Shown piece after piece: positions 54,248 through 61,721 of a DNA stretch of 64,000 nt. The stretch lies in the NCBI GenBank assembly GCA_964633285.1, contig CAZWGA010000013.1, positions 1 through 64,000 of the forward strand, given 5' to 3'. Numbering within the stretch: position 1 is the stretch's first letter; each line of letters starts with the position of its first letter. Below the pieces are notes generated by a model. That model saw only the letters and a program-made list of their open reading frames with translations. It made no database searches and was not told the origin of the DNA. The position numbers and the translations under genes are program-made. The stretch comes from 20CM-2-55-15 sp964633285. Lineage in GTDB: Bacteria; Acidobacteriota; Terriglobia; 20CM-2-55-15.

Positions 54248-54444
54248 AAGTCGACCTTAAGAACGTACTTTTCGAAGAGCAACGGAAAGGTTGAGAATTT
54301 ATCCGAACAACGGCGTCGGGTCCAGAAAATGCAGTCCGAATTGAGGGACGTACCGCCAACAATTTCTGATGAACCTCCGCCTGGATGAACAAACCGCCTC
54401 GCCGATCACACTCATCCTGAATGGGAACCCTCGACAATAGCGAA
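54248..54444. other. Intergenic region without recognisable feature
   Basis: 197 bp between the giant protein gene and the NTase-associated small gene, carrying the leader of the giant gene on the minus strand. No hairpin, repeat or convincing promoter was recognised. Confidence 0.4.
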
Positions 54445-54699
54445 TTATGGATTGGACGCCCCATCGCGCATGCGGCGCGACCACTGTCGTGATGCGCGCC
54501 GCGTGGCTGCCAGTCTGTCGGCCGGAGTGGGATAACGCTTTTTGAACCATGCTATGGATTCGAGAATCTCGTTGCGCTCTGCGTCCGTCATAGGCGCCTG
54601 AATATAAGCTTCGAATTCCTCAGGACTCAATTGCCGTTCGGCAAGCTGACGAATCCGTTCAAGCGTATTGGTGGAAGGCGGATCGAATGGTGCAGGCAT
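54445..54699 (-). CDS. Small protein partner of nucleotidyltransferase, TA-like
   Basis: 84 residues, start ATG at 54699 directly abutting the stop of the upstream nucleotidyltransferase gene. The sequence is helical and charged: LERIRQLAERQLSPEEFEAY, APMTDAERNEILESIAWFKK, then RYPTPADRLAATRRASRQW. No DNA-binding motif is seen. Position next to a nucleotidyltransferase suggests a toxin-antitoxin or modification partner, but it is not assigned to a family. Confidence 0.62.
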   Translation of the reverse strand: MPAPFDPPSTNTLERIRQLAERQLSPEEFEAYIQAPMTDAERNEILESIAWFKKRYPTPADRLAATRRASRQWSRRMRDGASNP

Positions 54700-55176
54700 C
54701 TATTCGGACCTCTGAGACCGAAGCGCTTCCAGCAGACGAATGTCTTCAGCATCTTTCGGCCGCGAGGCAAAACGTTTCGTCAAGATGAGGTCGTCAATTG
54801 ATGGAAGGGGCAGCTTTACGTCGGCACTGACTTCAATCTCTTGCCGTCGCGCCCACACATCCTCAAATGCAACCTTGATGCGATCCACTGTAAACACGAT
54901 CCGCGCAACAAGCACATCGACTCTTTCGTCGTTTTCCAGGACGTACCGTCCGGTTTTAAGCGCTTCCTCGGGAAGGCGGTTCGGAAAGAGACCGAATTTA
55001 ACCACGGCGTCATTAAAGAAGGAAATGTCGTCACCGTGAATCCAAAAATCGTAGTCACGCGTGAGCAGAGGCAGTCCAAGAGCGACAAGGGCACGCCGTC
55101 CGATCAATAGTGCCCGAACCGTGCTGTTCGCAATCGCGGCGAAAAACTCCCGTTCTTCGAACGTCGACTCCTCCAT
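54700..55176 (-). CDS. Nucleotidyltransferase-fold protein (AbiEii/MNT-like)
   Basis: 158 residues from the ATG at 55176; the longer frame to 55296 adds a segment without family character. The core RALLIGRRALVALGLPLLTRDYDFWIHGDD resembles the GG/S-D-x-D nucleotidyltransferase motif, although the Gly-Ser pair is IGRR and the acidic pair is DYDFW. VDVLVARIVFTVD supplies the third acidic strand and PLPSIDDLILTKRFASRPKD the closing helix typical of the AbiEii/MNT group. Small size suggests an antitoxin- or toxin-like enzyme rather than a housekeeping one. Confidence 0.65.
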   Translation of the reverse strand: MEESTFEEREFFAAIANSTVRALLIGRRALVALGLPLLTRDYDFWIHGDDISFFNDAVVKFGLFPNRLPEEALKTGRYVLENDERVDVLVARIVFTVDRIKVAFEDVWARRQEIEVSADVKLPLPSIDDLILTKRFASRPKDAEDIRLLEALRSQRSE

Positions 55177-55350
55177 AGACCCGAGAATAAGGCGAATGAA
55201 GAGGAGCGGCAAGGTCGAACTAACCGTCAGTCGTGGCGCTCGCAGTGTCTGGATCCGTTTTGCGGAAGCCACGGTCGGCCGTGTGGTCAGACTCAAATCG
55301 TACAGTTCCGCACACCAGCTCTTAAAGCAGGGTGACTTCGCGCATAAATC

Positions 55351-55366
55351 GGACTAGACTTAGTCC
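55351..55366. promoter_or_regulatory. 6-bp inverted repeat, candidate antitoxin operator
   Basis: GGACTA-GACT-TAGTCC is a perfect inverted repeat with a 4-nt centre, 25 bp upstream of the Phd-type antitoxin start and before its GGAGG ribosome-binding site. Autoregulatory operators of Phd/YefM modules lie in this position. Inference from position and symmetry. Confidence 0.5.
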
Positions 55367-55391
55367 AGTCTCTCTGTTCCGGAGGCTCTAA

Positions 55392-55628
55392 ATGGTTCTA
55401 CTCAATGTGCATTACGCCAAGACTCACCTGTCGCGCCTGTTGGATCGCGTCGCGGCCGGGGAAGAGATTATATTGGGCAAACACGGCAAGCCCGTCGCGA
55501 AACTGGTCCCCCTACAGCCGGTCAACCGGCGGCCGGGACGGTTGAAGGGAAAGATCAAGATCGCCGCCGATTTCGACGCTCCTCTACCGGAAAGAATCGC
55601 TTCCTCCTTTCGTGGTGAAGGGGAGTGA
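55392..55628 (+). CDS. Phd/YefM-family antitoxin
   Basis: 78 residues with GGAGG 7 nt before the ATG. Phd/YefM fold: VHYAKTHLSRLLDRVAAGEE, then IILGKHGKPVAKLVPL; the C-terminus KIKIAADFDAPLPE is the toxin-binding extension. Overlaps the PIN gene by 4 bp (GTGA). Confidence 0.88.
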   Translation: MVLLNVHYAKTHLSRLLDRVAAGEEIILGKHGKPVAKLVPLQPVNRRPGRLKGKIKIAADFDAPLPERIASSFRGEGE

Positions 55629-56008
55629 AGAGGTTGCTTCTGGACACTCACGCTTTTCTTTGGTGGCTTTCCGACAACCCCAAACTGAAGCGCGACGCAC
55701 GTATTGCCATTGGCGATCCCTCCGCACTCGTGCACGTAAGTGCCGCAACGATCTGGGAAATTGCGATCAAGGCGAGACTGGGAAAAGTCCAGCCCGGCAC
55801 AAAACACGTAGATCAGGAGATTGCGGCGAATCACTTTTCAGAGCTTGGCATCTCAGCACGTCACGCCCTTGCGGCGGGAAATCTCCCGTTACATCACGAT
55901 GATCCGTTTGACCGCATGCTGATCGCCCAGGCGCAATTGGAAGAGCTTACGATTGTGACTCACGATAACGGATTCGCAGCATACAAGGTTGATATTCTAT
56001 GGACGTAG
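55625..56008 (+). CDS. vapC: VapC-like PIN-domain ribonuclease toxin
   Basis: 127 residues, GTG start overlapping the antitoxin stop. PIN residues: D7 (LLLDTHAFLWWL), the Glu of ATIWEIAIKARLGK (~45), the Asp of DPFDRMLIAQA (~96) and the Asp of THDNGF. This is the subfamily that pairs with Phd-type antitoxins. Its stop overlaps an upstream in-frame ATG of the next gene but that gene's likely start is 18 bp downstream. Confidence 0.9.
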   Translation: MKRLLLDTHAFLWWLSDNPKLKRDARIAIGDPSALVHVSAATIWEIAIKARLGKVQPGTKHVDQEIAANHFSELGISARHALAAGNLPLHHDDPFDRMLIAQAQLEELTIVTHDNGFAAYKVDILWT

Positions 56009-56025
56009 CAGCAGGAGAAAAAACT

Positions 56026-57078
56026 ATGCGCCGGTTGGTTTTCATCATAATCGCAATCACAGTTCTGTCGGCCGGCTTCATTGCAGGGCAGGACCGAACG
56101 ACGTTTAAGGTTGGCACAGCGGCGGCGGCTCGCGGTCAAAAGGCTACCGGCGTCATCGAAGTTCCGGCGGGCACAGACGCCGGGACGCGCATTCCGGTTG
56201 CCGTCTTTCATGGCACGAAGCCTGGGCCTGTGCTCGCGCTGGTCTCCGGCGCGCAGGGGACCGAATACGCTTCGACTATTGCTCTCGCGAAATTGATTGG
56301 GCTGCTCAATCCGGCCGAGATTTCAGGAACCGTCATTGTCGTTCCGCTCGTGAATATTCCATCGTTCGAACAGAAAGTCGTGCATGTGAATCCGGTGGAC
56401 GGCAAGAGCATGAATCGGATGTATCCCGGCAGGATGGACGGCACGCAAACCGAGCGCGCATCGTTTCTGATCACGAAGCAGGTTGTGGAGCAGAGCGATC
56501 ACCTGATCGACTTCCACGGCGGCGATCTCGACGAGAGCCTTCGTCCGTATAGCTACTGGACCAAAACCGGTAACGAGAAGCAGGATGCCATCTCGAAGGA
56601 GATGGTGCTTGCCTTCGGGCTGGATCACATCATCATCTCGACAGACCGGCCGAAAGATCCGCAGGCCTCGCGCTTTCTGGAGAACACCGCCACGACTCGC
56701 GGCAAACCGTCGATCACCGTCGAGGCGGGCCACGCCGGCACGGTCGAACCCGACGACGTCAACGCGCTCGTTAACGGCACGCTCAGCGTGATGCGCCACT
56801 TGAAAATGCTGCCCGGTCCTGCAACGGCGGTCGAACATCCCGTCTGGATCCAGGAAGTCGTGACCTTGAACAGCCAGCAAACCGGCATCTTCTATCCACT
56901 GGTCCGCCGCGGGACGTATGTCGAAAAGGGGATGAAAGTCGGTTATGTGACCGATTACACCGGCAAGGTGACGTTCGAAGCGTACGCGCCGGCGGCGGGC
57001 GTCGTCTTGTACATCTGTGCCGTGCCATCAATGACGAAAGACGCGGCGATCGCGAACATAGGAGTCATTGCGCGATGA
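56026..57078 (+). CDS. Secreted succinylglutamate desuccinylase/aspartoacylase-family protein
   Basis: 350 residues from the ATG at 56026 (AGGAG 9-13 nt upstream), with signal peptide (RLVFIIIAITVLSAGFIAGQ). M14-like AstE/AspA fold: IPVAVFHGTKPGPVLALVSG, then GAQGTEYASTIALAKLIGLL, NRMYPGRMDG, LIDFHGGDLDE and the late ITVEAGHAG. In the usual motif G-x-H-G-x-E the His is a metal ligand; here it is Gln (GAQGTE). The other ligands (Glu of TEY, His of DFHGG) are present, so activity is uncertain. Overlaps the next amidohydrolase gene (ATGA), so the pair form an operon that probably deals with one amide or N-acyl substrate. Confidence 0.82.
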   Translation: MRRLVFIIIAITVLSAGFIAGQDRTTFKVGTAAAARGQKATGVIEVPAGTDAGTRIPVAVFHGTKPGPVLALVSGAQGTEYASTIALAKLIGLLNPAEISGTVIVVPLVNIPSFEQKVVHVNPVDGKSMNRMYPGRMDGTQTERASFLITKQVVEQSDHLIDFHGGDLDESLRPYSYWTKTGNEKQDAISKEMVLAFGLDHIIISTDRPKDPQASRFLENTATTRGKPSITVEAGHAGTVEPDDVNALVNGTLSVMRHLKMLPGPATAVEHPVWIQEVVTLNSQQTGIFYPLVRRGTYVEKGMKVGYVTDYTGKVTFEAYAPAAGVVLYICAVPSMTKDAAIANIGVIAR

Positions 57079-58352
57079 AATTGATGAATGTTGCATCAGG
57101 AATTCGCAAGATTGCCTTTGTGATGATCCTGTCTCTTTGTGCTTCCGCCAATGCGGCCGCGGGCGCGAAGGCTATCAAGTTTGGAAAACTGTGGGATGGG
57201 CGCAAGGTCCTCAACAATGCCGTCGTTGTTGTTGAGAATGACAAGATCACGAGCGTCACGGCGAACGGACGCATTCCCGCGGGCGCCGAGGTCATCGATC
57301 TCGGCCGCTTTACAGGCATTCCGGGAATGATCGACGCTCATACGCACATGACGTATTACTGGGACGGCGCGCCCGGCACGACACCCCGCCAGAGAATCAC
57401 GCCGCCCCGGCACATTGCGGTTACGGTTTTTCTCGCACAGGCCAATGCAAAGAAGACGCTCGAAGCCGGAGTCACTACGGTGCGTGATTTGAATGCGGCG
57501 GGCGGCGCCGACATGGCGATGCGCGATCTCATCAATATGGGTGCGATGACCGGTCCGCGTATGTTTGTATCGGGCGTTGGACTGCGCAGCTACAAAGATC
57601 AACCGGGTGTCGCCGATCCCATTGCGGAAGCGGCGAAACGCACCAGGGATACCATCGCGGGCGGCGCCGACTGGATCAAGGTTTTCGCATCGACGGGAAG
57701 CTTCGATAACGTTACGGGCGATCCAACCGTCAGCTATGAGGAACTGAAAGCGATCATCGATACAGCTCATGAAGCCGGGCGCAGAGTCGCCGTCCATTCC
57801 TACGGACCCGCGGCTGCGCGCGACGCCATCCGCGCCGGCACGGACACGCTGGAACACGCGACCGATCTGGACGATGCGGCCATCGCCGAAATGGTTCGCA
57901 AGGGCGTCTGGTATGTCCCGACGATCGATCATAATCAGTACTACTTCGAGAACAACGATGTGTACCGGTTTCCTTCCGGCGCGGAAGAAAACCTCGCCAA
58001 CTACATCCAACGCAATTTCGAAACAGCGAAGAAAGCCTTCAACGCCGGCGCCAAATTGCTGGTTGGATCCGACGCGGTATACAACGGCTTCGGCCAGAAC
58101 ACTCGCGAGCTTGCCTGGTTCGTGAAGCTTGGAATGACAAACGAACAATCGCTCCAGGCTGCCACGATCCATCCCGCCGAAATGTTGGGAATGGAAAAGA
58201 ACATCGGCTCGGTCGCTCCGGGTTTCTTCGCCGACATCGTCGCCGTTGAAGGCGATCCGCTCGGCGACATCAACGCCGTCATCAAGAATGTACGCTGGGT
58301 CATGAAAGGCGGCATGGTGGTCGTGGATAATACTCGCCGCAAGAATCCTTGA
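57075..58352 (+). CDS. Exported amidohydrolase, metal-dependent
   Basis: 425 residues with signal peptide (IAFVMILSLCASANAAAG). Amidohydrolase superfamily layout: IDAHTHMTYYWDG (HxH), VAVHSYGP (His), LEHATDLDD (His), VGSDAVYNGFG (metal Asp) and the closing SVAPGFFADIVAVEGDPLGD. ATGA overlap with the upstream deacylase gene. The last 16 codons lie in a 47-bp sequence that is repeated exactly 1.2 kb downstream; the other copy ends KNR-stop rather than KNP-stop, suggesting that the native 3' end was displaced by an insertion. Substrate unknown, prolidase-like or imidazolonepropionase-like members exist. Confidence 0.88.
   Translation: MKLMNVASGIRKIAFVMILSLCASANAAAGAKAIKFGKLWDGRKVLNNAVVVVENDKITSVTANGRIPAGAEVIDLGRFTGIPGMIDAHTHMTYYWDGAPGTTPRQRITPPRHIAVTVFLAQANAKKTLEAGVTTVRDLNAAGGADMAMRDLINMGAMTGPRMFVSGVGLRSYKDQPGVADPIAEAAKRTRDTIAGGADWIKVFASTGSFDNVTGDPTVSYEELKAIIDTAHEAGRRVAVHSYGPAAARDAIRAGTDTLEHATDLDDAAIAEMVRKGVWYVPTIDHNQYYFENNDVYRFPSGAEENLANYIQRNFETAKKAFNAGAKLLVGSDAVYNGFGQNTRELAWFVKLGMTNEQSLQAATIHPAEMLGMEKNIGSVAPGFFADIVAVEGDPLGDINAVIKNVRWVMKGGMVVVDNTRRKNP
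58301..58347 (+). repeat. 47-bp direct repeat, left copy (3' end of amidohydrolase gene)
   Basis: Exact match to 59512-59558 over 47 bp, beginning CATGAAAGGC and ending CAAGAATC. The bases on both sides differ. It covers the last 15-16 codons of the amidohydrolase gene. Confidence 0.9.
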
Positions 58353-58384
58353 CGCTTGGGGCGGGGGAACAGGCCGGTGGAAGT

Positions 58385-59485
58385 ATGAATACACATCCTG
58401 GCAAACGATGGCCGCGGCGGTTTTATTTTGCGGCAATATTGCTCGGAGTCCTTCTATCCGAATTGATGGCTCGTACTGCTTATTACATCGAGTATCACGG
58501 ACAGCCGGACCTTTTGATTCGAGCGTTTGTGGGATTAGCGGGTCCTTACAATCCGAATATGGTGTCCAACTACATACCGCATCCGTATCTGGTGTATGTG
58601 TTGAATCCCAATGCGCGCTACCAGGATTTCTACGGCCAGCCTCCGCGGCAGTTCATCAACAGTCTCGGATTCCGGGGGAAAGAATTCTCCAAGCAAAAGA
58701 AGCCCGGAGTTTACCGGATCATCTGCATGGGCGGATCGACGACCTATTCGCTTCACGAAAGAAACGAAGCGATGACATACCCACAGATGCTCGAGGACAA
58801 TCTCAATTCCGTTTTCGATTCGCCCCGGTTTGAAGTAATCAATGCCGGAACTCCCGGCTGGACCTCGGCCGAAAGTCTGATGAACCTGCAGTTTCGATTG
58901 CTGGAACTCCAGCCCGACATGGTGATCAGCTACGAAGCCGTGAATGACACCTACGCCATGCGCGTGGAAGACGAGGGCAAATCGGATTATTCGAACTTTC
59001 GGCAAATTGTCGATTACTCCCAGGCGACTCGTTTCGAGCGCTTCTTGTTCTCCGCGAGCGCGATCTATCGTTTTTACTTTCTGTATTCCCGCAAAATCTC
59101 CTTTGACATTAATCAGATTTCTACAAAGGGCTATCCGCCGGATGCGACGATCCTCAAGAATTTGAATAACGCGACGGGAAATTATTTTCGGAGCAACCAA
59201 AACAGCATGATTGCCATTGCCAAATCCCGGAACATCACTCCGGTCCTCGTGACCATGGGGCATGGTCCGTGGCTTCCTATTATTCAAAAACTCAATCAAA
59301 TTACCCGGGAAATCGCGGAACAGAACAGCGTCAAACTCGTGGATTTCGAGGCCACGTCTCAGATTCGATATTTCCTGGGCGATAATATTCACCTCACGCA
59401 CGAGGGGAATAAGGCGTTGGTTCAATTGCTCGTTGCCAGCTTTGCCGGCGGAGACCTTCCATTCCATAAACGAAACGCGAACTGA
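58385..59485 (+). CDS. SGNH/GDSL-family hydrolase, membrane-anchored or exported
   Basis: 366 residues from the ATG at 58385 with an N-terminal hydrophobic helix (FYFAAILLGVLLSELMART). SGNH blocks are visible: IICMGGSTTYSLH (block I Ser), INAGTPGWTSAESL (block II Gly/Asn), SYEAVNDTYAM (block III Asn) and DNIHLTHEGNKAL (block V Asp-His). Family members are esterases, lipases or polysaccharide O-acetyl hydrolases. The gene is short of GC relative to its neighbours by eye and lies exactly between two copies of a 47-bp sequence from the end of the amidohydrolase gene, suggesting acquisition by insertion. Confidence 0.85.
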   Translation: MNTHPGKRWPRRFYFAAILLGVLLSELMARTAYYIEYHGQPDLLIRAFVGLAGPYNPNMVSNYIPHPYLVYVLNPNARYQDFYGQPPRQFINSLGFRGKEFSKQKKPGVYRIICMGGSTTYSLHERNEAMTYPQMLEDNLNSVFDSPRFEVINAGTPGWTSAESLMNLQFRLLELQPDMVISYEAVNDTYAMRVEDEGKSDYSNFRQIVDYSQATRFERFLFSASAIYRFYFLYSRKISFDINQISTKGYPPDATILKNLNNATGNYFRSNQNSMIAIAKSRNITPVLVTMGHGPWLPIIQKLNQITREIAEQNSVKLVDFEATSQIRYFLGDNIHLTHEGNKALVQLLVASFAGGDLPFHKRNAN

Positions 59486-59511
59486 TTTGCTTAGAAAAGC
59501 CAGCAAAGACG

Positions 59512-59563
59512 CATGAAAGGCGGCATGGTGGTCGTGGATAATACTCGCCGCAAGAATCGCTAG
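59512..59563 (+). pseudogene. Displaced 3' end of the amidohydrolase gene (right repeat copy)
   Basis: Positions 59512-59558 repeat 58301-58347 exactly. Read from the ATG at 59513 it gives the same C-terminus, MKGGMVVVDNTRRKN, then Arg and a TAG stop at 59561-59563. There is no upstream reading frame, so it is a gene tail rather than a gene. It is most likely the original end of the amidohydrolase gene left behind an inserted segment. Confidence 0.75.
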
Positions 59564-59623
59564 AAGGCGCTCATTCTCTTCCCAACGCTTCCTTTGCAGC
59601 AGGGTTCGCGTTAAATTGGTCGC

Positions 59624-59878
59624 ATGAAAACATTGGCCGGCGACACTGATCCCGCAGCGGAAAGAGTGCTTATCGATCTGCTGCGCGGGGCGTCGCCTGC
59701 ACGCAAGATCGCAATGGTCATCGAGGCCAACCGGACGGCGCGAGCGCTCGCCATGACGGGTCTCGGTGAACGTCATCCCGGGGAGTCGCCCGCGCGGCTG
59801 CGCCGGCGGCTGGCCGATCTCTGGCTCGGCCCCGATCTTGCCCGAAAAGCGTACGGTCCATCGCCGATCGATGAGTGA
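59624..59878 (+). CDS. Small helical protein partner of nucleotidyltransferase
   Basis: 84 residues. LIDLLRGASPARKIAMVIEA, then NRTARALAMTGLGERHPGES and LRRRLADLWLGPDLARKAYG: this pattern (a helix, RALA..GL..RHP.., ELRRRLADLWLG, YG) recurs in many soil bacteria, always upstream of a small nucleotidyltransferase. It overlaps the downstream gene by 8 bp. Probably a two-gene toxin-antitoxin-like unit; which gene is toxin is unknown. Confidence 0.7.
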   Translation: MKTLAGDTDPAAERVLIDLLRGASPARKIAMVIEANRTARALAMTGLGERHPGESPARLRRRLADLWLGPDLARKAYGPSPIDE

Positions 59879-60467
59879 AGCCGACACGGAACTTCTCGCA
59901 GCCATCGAGCGTGTCGTGGAAGCCCTCGAGTCACTGGGAGTGGATTACTTCATTGGCGGTTCCGTTGCCAGCGCAGTCTTTGGCGAGCCCCGGCAGACCG
60001 TGGATGCCGACCTGATCGCTCGTCTCTTCATGCATCATGCGGCACACCTTGGCGAAAAGCTAAACCATGAGTTTTACGTCGATCTGTCTTCGATTCACAA
60101 CGCGATCCAGTTTCAGAGCAGCTTCAACCTTATTCATCTGCAAACCATGACAAAAGTGGATGTGTTCGTTCGGTGGCGGGATGCATTCGGCCAATCGCAG
60201 TTTGCGCGGCGCCAGAAAAAGCGTGTGGGGACGGCGCTCCAGGAACTGTTCTTCGCTTCGGCGGAAGACACCGTTCTCGCCAAACTCGAATGGTTCCGAA
60301 AGGGCGGTGAAATCTCGGACCGACAATGGCGCGATATCGTCGGCGTGCTCAAGATCCAAAGCGATTTGCTCGATCGCGATTACCTTTCACGTTGGGCTGA
60401 TGAACTGGGCGTGGCCGGCCTCCTTCGCCGCGCATTGGATGAGGCCGGCCTGCCGTCAGGAGATTAG
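59871..60467 (+). CDS. Nucleotidyltransferase-fold protein
   Basis: 198 residues from the ATG at 59871, overlapping the small upstream gene by 8 bp. Motif DYFIGGSVASAVFGEPRQTV followed by DADLIA gives the GGS and DxD of the nucleotidyltransferase fold, and TKVDVFVRW the third acidic strand. The C-terminal half (AEDTVLAKLEWFRKGGEISD, then RQWRDIVGVLK) is the characteristic helical part that names a DUF6036/AbiEii-like group. Likely transfers a nucleotide to a protein or RNA; no target known. Confidence 0.76.
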   Translation: MSEADTELLAAIERVVEALESLGVDYFIGGSVASAVFGEPRQTVDADLIARLFMHHAAHLGEKLNHEFYVDLSSIHNAIQFQSSFNLIHLQTMTKVDVFVRWRDAFGQSQFARRQKKRVGTALQELFFASAEDTVLAKLEWFRKGGEISDRQWRDIVGVLKIQSDLLDRDYLSRWADELGVAGLLRRALDEAGLPSGD

Positions 60468-60478
60468 AATTGTAGCCT

Positions 60479-61687
60479 TTAGATTTTGGAGGCCCATTCC
60501 GGTTTTTTGCCGCCTGAATCTTCATCCCACTCGCCGGCCAATCGCTGGGTGTCGATATCGCGCAATTCGTAGTGGGTCCTTAAATCACCATGAGGGTAGG
60601 ATTGAAAGAATCCAACCTGCCTTCCACGAGCAGCAAAGTCCCAACCGAAAATTGCGCGGCCGTCGCCGGTAAACTTGCGTAACGGCTTCCCGGCGCGGTA
60701 GACGACCAGCGCGAATGACAGAGGATATGATGTGCAGCAAAAGTCCGAGTCGACAAGCCACCCGCCGGCTGTTTTGTCTTCAGAAACCTTCAGAGAACTA
60801 ACGCCTCGCTGTTCGTGTTCTTTCGGTGTCCGAACGACCTTGCCATCGCCGTGAATGACTGCCGCTCCATCGGCTCCCGCAAAGATCGCTGCGATCGACG
60901 CCGGGTTTGTCCTCGTTGCCGCCGGTGATTTTGACTCGGGACGAGAAGGCAATGGCGTGATCTTCACGGGACCGGCGAGATCGCCGACCGGTCCAGTCCC
61001 GGAAGGCATTTGGCGCAGAACGATGTTGCCCAGGTCAGCGTCCTGCCCATCCGAGAAGACAAGTCTTCCTATTTCTTTCACGCCGGGGTCAGACAAGAAA
61101 GACGGGGCTCCAGAGGAGGCAAGAAAGATCTGGAATTCGTTTTGATTCACATGCGGAAAAACGAAGATTCCATTTCGATCCATTTTCAAAATGAACGGCT
61201 GGCCCCCGCGATTCGTAAGGACCAGAATCTTGTCCGCCATTGGAACGCCGTCCGCATCCGCCAGCCGGCCCGATAAAAACGAATGAAGGGGAGCGTTTGT
61301 GGGATGAGGAACATCAGCCAGCGGCTGAGGCCGGAGCGGTTGGAGAACAATGGTTCCAATATCCCCAGCCTGTTTGATCACCATGTCGAAAACAGTGGAG
61401 TTCAGGCCGGCCACAGCGATCTCTAACGAAATGCGCTGATCGCCTTCCACCTGAACACGAAATGCGCCGCTCTGATCGGTTTGGACTTTGATGATTTCTC
61501 GTCCGGTGATGTTCAGGCTTAGCGTCTGGTTGCGTACCGCGGCGCCGGCATAATCGATGACTCGTCCTTCAATCGGGACGAAATAGCGAGTGCTGTCGCT
61601 GTGTTGAGGGGATTGGGTCTGTCGCGCGGCCGCACCCGGCAGAACAGCCATCAGTATGGCGAAGATGATTCGGATTGCGATGACCAC
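60479..61687 (-). CDS. Secreted protein with two carboxypeptidase-regulatory-like domains
   Basis: 402 residues, with signal peptide (IRIIFAILMAVLPGAAARQ). Two CarbopepD_reg-like beta-sandwiches: ~36-118 (VPIEGRVIDYAGAAVRNQTL ... DQSGAFRVQVEGDQRISLEI) and ~130-235 (HSFLSGRLADADGVPMADK ... MDRNGIFVFPHVNQNEFQIF). The C-terminal ~120 residues, with DSDFCCTSYPLSFALVVYRA, FTGDGRAIFGWDFAARGRQV and ELRDIDTQRLAGEWDEDSG, form a domain seen in secreted acidobacterial proteins but without a function. The paired cysteines (CC) in the last domain could be structural. A binding or cell-surface role is possible. Confidence 0.75.
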   Translation of the reverse strand: MVIAIRIIFAILMAVLPGAAARQTQSPQHSDSTRYFVPIEGRVIDYAGAAVRNQTLSLNITGREIIKVQTDQSGAFRVQVEGDQRISLEIAVAGLNSTVFDMVIKQAGDIGTIVLQPLRPQPLADVPHPTNAPLHSFLSGRLADADGVPMADKILVLTNRGGQPFILKMDRNGIFVFPHVNQNEFQIFLASSGAPSFLSDPGVKEIGRLVFSDGQDADLGNIVLRQMPSGTGPVGDLAGPVKITPLPSRPESKSPAATRTNPASIAAIFAGADGAAVIHGDGKVVRTPKEHEQRGVSSLKVSEDKTAGGWLVDSDFCCTSYPLSFALVVYRAGKPLRKFTGDGRAIFGWDFAARGRQVGFFQSYPHGDLRTHYELRDIDTQRLAGEWDEDSGGKKPEWASKI

Positions 61688-61721
61688 GGCTCTTCATGCT
61701 ACCGCAAAATAAGGCTGGCGA

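Noticed and set aside
57096..58436. 446-codon minus-strand ORF
   Set aside because: Antisense of the amidohydrolase at 57075-58352.
58535..59905. 456-codon minus-strand ORF
   Set aside because: Antisense of the SGNH gene and crosses the repeat copy; no family motif.
61076..61110. GGGGTCAGAC string resembling the palindrome arm at 35.2 kb
   Set aside because: Lies inside a coding region without the second arm; chance match.
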